A stretch of 64,000 nt of DNA from JBGTFE01 sp036403235. Its GTDB lineage: Bacteria > Acidobacteriota > Blastocatellia > Pyrinomonadales > Pyrinomonadaceae. The position numbers were made by a program, and so were the translations under genes. The stretch covers positions 1-64,000 of the forward strand of contig DASWRI010000066.1 of the NCBI GenBank assembly GCA_036403235.1, given 5' to 3'. The notes beneath the pieces are model-generated. The model was not told where the DNA came from. It saw only the letters and a program-made list of their open reading frames with translations, and ran no database searches. Shown one piece after another: positions 59,685 through 64,000 of the stretch (its first letter is position 1; each line of letters starts with the position of its first letter).

Positions 59685-60995
59685 TTACGTTTCGCTCAGT
59701 AAAGGCTCTGTATCTTCAACATCAACCGCGCCGGACAAAACCTTCTCCGCCCGGCGAGCGTCAAATTCGTTTTCCCATTTCGAAACGACGACGGTGGCGA
59801 CGCCGTTGCCGATTAAATTTGTAATCGAGCGCATTTCCGACATAAAGCGGTCGACGCCCACAAGCAAAGCGATTCCGGCGACGGGAATCGTGCCGACGCT
59901 TGAAAGCGTTGCCGCCAGCGTGATAAAACCGCCGCCCGTGACGGCCGCCGCGCCTTTTGAGGTGAGCATCAGAATCAAGAGAATTTCGAGTTCCTGATAA
60001 AGCGTTAACTGCGTATTTGTCGCCTGCGCGACGAAAATCGCGGCAATCGTCAGATAAATCGCCGTGCCGTCGAGGTTAAACGAATAGCCCGACGGAATGA
60101 CCAGACCGACGACGGATTTCGAACAGCCCAAATCTTCGAGCTTGACCATCATTCGCGGCAGAGCCGACTCGGACGAGGACGTGCCGAGCACGATTAAAAT
60201 TTCTTCCTTGATGTAAATTAAAAATTTCCAGAGACTGAAATTGTGAAAATACGCAATCGCGCCGAGGATGACAAAGACGAAAAACGCGCTTGTCAGATAA
60301 ACGCAGAGCATCAATTTGCCGAGCGGCAGAAGCGTTTTGATGCCGTATTTTCCGATGGTAAAAGCCATCGCGCCGAATGCGCCGATGGGCGCGGCGCGCA
60401 TTATGATGGCGATAATTCCGAAAAAAACGTGCGAGATTGAATCGAATGCTTTGATAAGCGGCTTGCCCTTTTCGCCGAACGAGGCGAGCGCGATGCCGAA
60501 CAAAACGGCAATCAGCAAAACCTGCAAAATATCGCCGTCGGCAAACGCTCCGATAATCGTGTCGGGAATGATGTGCAGAAGGTGCTCGGTAGCGGTCATC
60601 TGCTGCGCCGTATATTGCTGAATGGCTTTAGCATCGAGACTTTCGGGCGTCGCGTTGATTCCCGCACCCGGCTGAATCGTTCTGACGACGATAAGACCGA
60701 TGACAAGCGCGATGGTCGAGACGACTTCAAAATAAAGCAGCGCCTTCAAACCGACGCGCCCGAGCTTTTTCATATCGCCGATATTCGCAATGCCGACGAC
60801 GACCGTCAGAAAAATAATCGGCGCAATCGTCATTTTGATGAGCTTAATAAAAGCATCGCCGAGCGGCTTTGCGGCTTCGCCCAGATTCGGGTACAACGCG
60901 CCGAGCGCAATACCCAGAATTATACCGACGATAACACGAAAATAGAGGCTTTGAAAAAATCTGTGCGGCGGCGCAGATTCCGAATTTGTTGGCAT
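59685..60995 (-). CDS. Dicarboxylate/amino-acid:cation symporter (GltP/DctA family)
   Basis: Inner-membrane secondary transporter for C4-dicarboxylates or acidic amino acids, driven by Na+ or H+. From the ATG at 60995 it has 436 residues and about eight helices with two re-entrant hairpins. Family motifs include IKMTIAPIIFLTVVVGIANI near 51-70, HIIPDTIIGAFADGDILQ, a Ser-rich hairpin GTSSSESALPRMM near 268-280, SGYSFNLDGTAIYLTIAAIF and LMLTSKGAAAVTGGGFI. The longer frame to 61085 adds 30 non-family residues. Confidence 0.95.
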   Translation of the reverse strand: MPTNSESAPPHRFFQSLYFRVIVGIILGIALGALYPNLGEAAKPLGDAFIKLIKMTIAPIIFLTVVVGIANIGDMKKLGRVGLKALLYFEVVSTIALVIGLIVVRTIQPGAGINATPESLDAKAIQQYTAQQMTATEHLLHIIPDTIIGAFADGDILQVLLIAVLFGIALASFGEKGKPLIKAFDSISHVFFGIIAIIMRAAPIGAFGAMAFTIGKYGIKTLLPLGKLMLCVYLTSAFFVFVILGAIAYFHNFSLWKFLIYIKEEILIVLGTSSSESALPRMMVKLEDLGCSKSVVGLVIPSGYSFNLDGTAIYLTIAAIFVAQATNTQLTLYQELEILLILMLTSKGAAAVTGGGFITLAATLSSVGTIPVAGIALLVGVDRFMSEMRSITNLIGNGVATVVVSKWENEFDARRAEKVLSGAVDVEDTEPLLSET

Positions 60996-61109
60996 AGAAC
61001 CGAATTTTATCAGTAAAGACGGTGAATAGAAAACTTTTTTTGAGGAAAAAATCTCGGCGCGTAAAATAAAAAAGGGTGGAATCAAATCCGTCCTTTTACT
61101 CGATTGATT

Positions 61110-61772
61110 TTACTGCGCCTTTTCCCATTTTATTTCCTTGTCGAGACGGCCGAACGCATCCATCATCGGCAGAAATTGAATTGTTTTTTCATCGACATTG
61201 CTCATCACGGTTCGTGTTCCTTTCGGATGCGTCGCCGAAATTTTGCTGTTGCTGATGTTTATCTGCATTCCGTCCTGCCACGATTTAAAAGCCTCGTTTT
61301 CCGTGATGATTTTTGCCAGCGCGTCGAATTGCTCGCCGGAAATTCGCGCCGTCCAGATGGATTTTTCGATTGTTTTAAATTCCTTTGCGGCCCGGTCGTA
61401 GCGTCTGATTTGAACGGTTTTGCGCGCGCCGCCTTCTTTTTCAAACGAAAAATTTATCGTGCATGGTGAGCTTGAGCTGCCGACGCCGTCCTCGTTTCCG
61501 AAATATTCGTTGTAAGTTTTGCGGCATTTCGAGCCTTCTTCAAAATAATTTTTATAAACCGTTTCCAGCGCCAAAACGCTGACCTCATCGCTTTTAATTT
61601 CCACCGGCGAAATCTGTTTTGAAATCGGCGTTACGGCCGGAGACGTTTGCGCAATCGCTTGATTTTTCGGCGTTTCTCTCGATTGAGCGGTTTTGCAGCC
61701 ATAGAAAAAGGCGGCAAGCGCCGCCGTTATCATAAAATTAAAAATTAAATTTCCGGTAAATTTTCTTTTCAT
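61110..61772 (-). CDS. Putative lipoprotein, unknown function
   Basis: The 220-residue protein has a lipoprotein signal (LIFNFMITAALAAFFYGC; lipobox Cys at about 26), then a Thr/Pro/Ser linker. The mature part has KNYFEEGSKCRKTYNEYFG near 93-111, RRYDRAAKEFKTIEKS near 143-158 and ISGEQFDALAKIITENEAFK near 164-183, followed by a beta ending with KISATHPKGTRTVM. It resembles the lipoprotein at 13069-13683 in layout; a DUF6438-like relation is possible but unproven. It lies between the symporter and clpA on the same strand. Confidence 0.7.
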   Translation of the reverse strand: MKRKFTGNLIFNFMITAALAAFFYGCKTAQSRETPKNQAIAQTSPAVTPISKQISPVEIKSDEVSVLALETVYKNYFEEGSKCRKTYNEYFGNEDGVGSSSSPCTINFSFEKEGGARKTVQIRRYDRAAKEFKTIEKSIWTARISGEQFDALAKIITENEAFKSWQDGMQINISNSKISATHPKGTRTVMSNVDEKTIQFLPMMDAFGRLDKEIKWEKAQ

Positions 61773-61840
61773 AGTGAAGTAATAACGAATTCACCGGGAA
61801 AATTTGCGGAAAAATTACAAATTTTGAAATTTTATCAGTT

Positions 61841-64000
61841 CTAAAATTCCAAAATAAGATTGTCGTCCTCGACCGTCACTACAGCGCTGCCGCCGTTGGC
61901 TAATTGGCCGAAAAGAATTTCGTGCGCGAGCGGCTGCTTGATTTTTTCGTGAATCAGACGAGCCATCGGGCGCGCGCCGTAACGCGAGTCGAAGCCGTTT
62001 TTGGCAAGCCACTGGCGCGCCGTCTCGTCGAGCTGAACGAGCACGCGTTTTTCGGCGAGCTGGCCGTTGAGCTCTTTGATAAATTTATCGACAATCAGCG
62101 TGATGTTTTCCAGATTGAGAGCTTTAAACGGAACCCACGCATCGAGACGATTGCGAAATTCGGGCGTAAACGTGCGCTCGATGACGCCTTTGGCGTTGCC
62201 TTTCGAATCGGATTGATTGCGGAAACCGACGCCGCCCGAAGAAAGTTCGCGCGCGCCGGCGTTGGTCGTCATAATCAAAATCACGTTGCGAAAATCCGCT
62301 TTTTTGCCGTTGTTGTCGGTCAACGTCGCCGAATCCATCACCTGCAAGAGCAGATTGAAAAGATTCGGGTGCGCTTTTTCGATTTCGTCGAGAACGAGAA
62401 CCGAATGCGGATTTCGCATAATCGCGTCGGTCAGCAAGCCGCCCTGGTCAAAGCCGACGTATCCCGGCGGCGCGCCGATAAGCCGCGAAACCGTGTGCGG
62501 CTCGGCATATTCGCTCATATCGTAACGCAGAAATTCGACGCCCAGGATTTCGGCAAGCTGCTTGGAAACTTCGGTTTTCCCGACGCCCGTCGGGCCGCTA
62601 AAAAGAAACGAGCCGACCGGTTTTGTCTGATTTCCGAGACCGGCGCGCGAAATCTGAATCGCGTCGACGATTTTATCAATCGCCTCGTCCTGACCGAAAA
62701 TTACCGATTTTAAATCGGGTTTCAGCGTCTTCAAACGGTCTTTTTCGTCGGCGACGACCGTTTTCGGCGGGATTTTCGCCATTCGCGCAATCGCGTTTTC
62801 GACCATCTGGACGGAAATTTGTTTCGGGCGCTTATCTTCGGGCAGGAGCTTCGTCGCCGCGCCGACCTCGTCGATAACGTCAATCGCCTTGTCGGGCAGA
62901 TGCCGGTCGTTGATATATTTTCCGGCCAATTCGGCCGCGACGCGCAAGGCGTCGTCCGAATATTTTACCTTGTGATAGTCTTCGTAAAATTTCTTCAGGC
63001 CTTTCAAAATCTCGTAAGTTTCGTCAATCGTCGGCTCGCCGATTTCGATTTTTTGAAAGCGTCTGGCCAAAGCCCGGTCGCGTTCGAACGCGGCTTTGTA
63101 TTCGCTGTAAGTCGTCGAGCCGATACAGCGCAGCTCGCCGGCCGCGAGCGCCGGTTTTAAGATGTTGGACGCGTCCATCGAGCCGCCCGAAACCGCGCCC
63201 GCGCCGACGATTGTGTGAATCTCGTCGATAAACAAAATCGAGTTTTCGTGTTTTTTGAGCTCGCTCAAAATCGCTTTGAAGCGCTGCTCGAAGTCGCCCC
63301 GGTAACGCGTTCCGGCGAGAACCGCGCCCATATCGAGCGCGAAAACTTTCGCGTCTTTTAAGACCTCGGGCACTTCGCCTTCGGCAATTTTGAGCGCCAG
63401 CCCTTCGGCCAGAGCGGTTTTGCCGACGCCCGGCTCACCGACATAAAGCGGATTATTTTTCTTCCGGCGACAGAGAACCTGAATCGTCCGGTCGATTTCT
63501 TCCTGCCGACCGATTATCGGGTCGATTCCGCCTTCTTTGGCGCGTTTGACGAGTTCTTCGGTAAACGCTTCGAGCGGTTTCTTTCTTTTCGGGCGGGCGC
63601 GTTCTTCGGCAAATTCGTCCGCCTCGGCGTCATCTCCAGTCGCATCGAAATCCAAATTATTGTCGATTTTGGAAATTCCGTGCGCGATATAATTCAAAAT
63701 ATCGAGCCGCGTGATACTTTGCTGCTGCAAAAGATAAACGGCGTAACTTTGCTCGGCCTGAAAAAGCGCGGCGAGAATATTTCCGCCGTCGACCGCGCGC
63801 TGGCCGCTGCCTTCGGCCTGCAAAATCGCATACTGGATAATCGATTGAAAAGTCGACGTCAGCTCGGGCGTCGCTCTTGCGCCTTCGGGCATTTTTTCGA
63901 GAACTTCGGCGAAATATTCTTCTAAGGATTTGGCTATTTCTTCGATGCGCGCGCCGCAGTTAGACAGGATATCGCGCGCCGCAGTGTCTTCGAGCAAAGC
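61841..64000 (-). CDS. clpA: ATP-dependent Clp protease ATPase ClpA, N-terminus cut by window edge
   Basis: Hexameric AAA+ unfoldase of ClpAP. 719 residues are visible; the frame is open to base 64000 and the first visible residues (ALLEDTAARDIL) align with about residue 35 of E. coli ClpA, so the true start lies beyond. The first AAA domain has GEPGVGKTALAEG and SILFIDEIHTIVGAG; the second has GPTGVGKTEVSKQLAE and SVLVLDEIEKAHPNLFN. The N-domain and the KRAKEGGIDPIIGRQEEIDR linker mark ClpA rather than ClpB or ClpC, with no long middle domain. ClpA receives substrates made by Aat, also in this window. Confidence 0.97.
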   Translation of the reverse strand, partial: ALLEDTAARDILSNCGARIEEIAKSLEEYFAEVLEKMPEGARATPELTSTFQSIIQYAILQAEGSGQRAVDGGNILAALFQAEQSYAVYLLQQQSITRLDILNYIAHGISKIDNNLDFDATGDDAEADEFAEERARPKRKKPLEAFTEELVKRAKEGGIDPIIGRQEEIDRTIQVLCRRKKNNPLYVGEPGVGKTALAEGLALKIAEGEVPEVLKDAKVFALDMGAVLAGTRYRGDFEQRFKAILSELKKHENSILFIDEIHTIVGAGAVSGGSMDASNILKPALAAGELRCIGSTTYSEYKAAFERDRALARRFQKIEIGEPTIDETYEILKGLKKFYEDYHKVKYSDDALRVAAELAGKYINDRHLPDKAIDVIDEVGAATKLLPEDKRPKQISVQMVENAIARMAKIPPKTVVADEKDRLKTLKPDLKSVIFGQDEAIDKIVDAIQISRAGLGNQTKPVGSFLFSGPTGVGKTEVSKQLAEILGVEFLRYDMSEYAEPHTVSRLIGAPPGYVGFDQGGLLTDAIMRNPHSVLVLDEIEKAHPNLFNLLLQVMDSATLTDNNGKKADFRNVILIMTTNAGARELSSGGVGFRNQSDSKGNAKGVIERTFTPEFRNRLDAWVPFKALNLENITLIVDKFIKELNGQLAEKRVLVQLDETARQWLAKNGFDSRYGARPMARLIHEKIKQPLAHEILFGQLANGGSAVVTVEDDNLILEF

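Noticed and set aside
1..64000. tRNA, rRNA, phage or insertion sequences
   Set aside because: I looked for T-loop (GGTTCGAATC-like) contexts, transposase motifs and terminal inverted repeats with target duplications, and saw none that hold up.

Overview
The window looks like a chromosomal segment of an acidobacterium, most likely class Blastocatellia, family Pyrinomonadaceae or a near relative. This is an inference from gene content: an ECF sigma factor of the acidobacterial/planctomycete type next to a large Ser/Thr kinase with a PD40 beta-propeller, a second kinase with TolB-like and TPR modules, paired VWA-domain secreted proteins of the type common in acidobacteria, GH20/GH92 glycosidases, and many heptanucleotide repeats between genes. 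Base composition and codon use look even throughout. I see no phage, insertion sequence, rRNA, tRNA or CRISPR array.

Layout. 1-5789 (minus) is the rod-shape operon mreB-mreC-mreD-mrdA-rodA; rodA runs off the left edge. 6037-9437 (minus) is a protein quality-control group: CBS-domain protein, Hsp20, Lon. 9590-10812 holds a Rieske protein and a DUF4380-like protein, convergent. 10872-17168 (plus) holds a sigma factor, a zinc-finger anti-sigma-like membrane protein, a lipoprotein, a PQQ-type propeller protein and an M28 peptidase. 17425-25324 holds a small secreted protein (minus), then an ECF sigma factor, kinase 1, an unrecognised two-repeat Cys-bearing protein, and kinase 2. 25450-28131 (minus) holds an SRPBCC protein and two VWA proteins. 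28635-36807 (plus) is mostly housekeeping: phosphomannomutase/phosphoglucomutase, a structured RNA candidate, ileS, lspA, a GNAT, lgt and rluD. 37930-44882 (plus) is a secreted glycan-degradation group (GH20, GH92, serine hydrolase). 45373-49334 (minus) holds PhoX-like, saccharopine dehydrogenase-like, YwbE, DinB and Aat. 49399-64000 is mixed: a MATE exporter, an FAD monooxygenase, a Lys/Ser/Gly-rich protein, a hybrid histidine kinase, an alcohol dehydrogenase, a dicarboxylate symporter, a lipoprotein and clpA, which runs off the right edge.

How the genes work together. MreBCD, PBP2 and RodA form the elongasome. LspA and Lgt are successive lipoprotein-maturation enzymes separated only by a GNAT gene, and several putative lipoproteins lie nearby. 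Aat and ClpA are both components of the bacterial N-end rule pathway. Hsp20 and Lon are co-oriented with a 24-base gap.

The most unusual material is outside the genes. (i) Three intergenic arrays (28338-28526, 35491-35763, 57146-57397) have three unrelated repeat units but the same exact 21-bp period; a decayed fourth candidate is at 22556-22665. (ii) More than a dozen loci carry heptanucleotide tracts, often as two inverted arms whose sequence is specific to the locus; several extend into coding sequence (rluD, the PQQ protein, the M28 signal peptide, the GNAT tail). (iii) A possible pseudoknot plus attenuator lies upstream of ileS (30013-30145). (iv) A consensus-like -10 element sits exactly six bases before the start codon of several genes, which suggests leaderless mRNAs.
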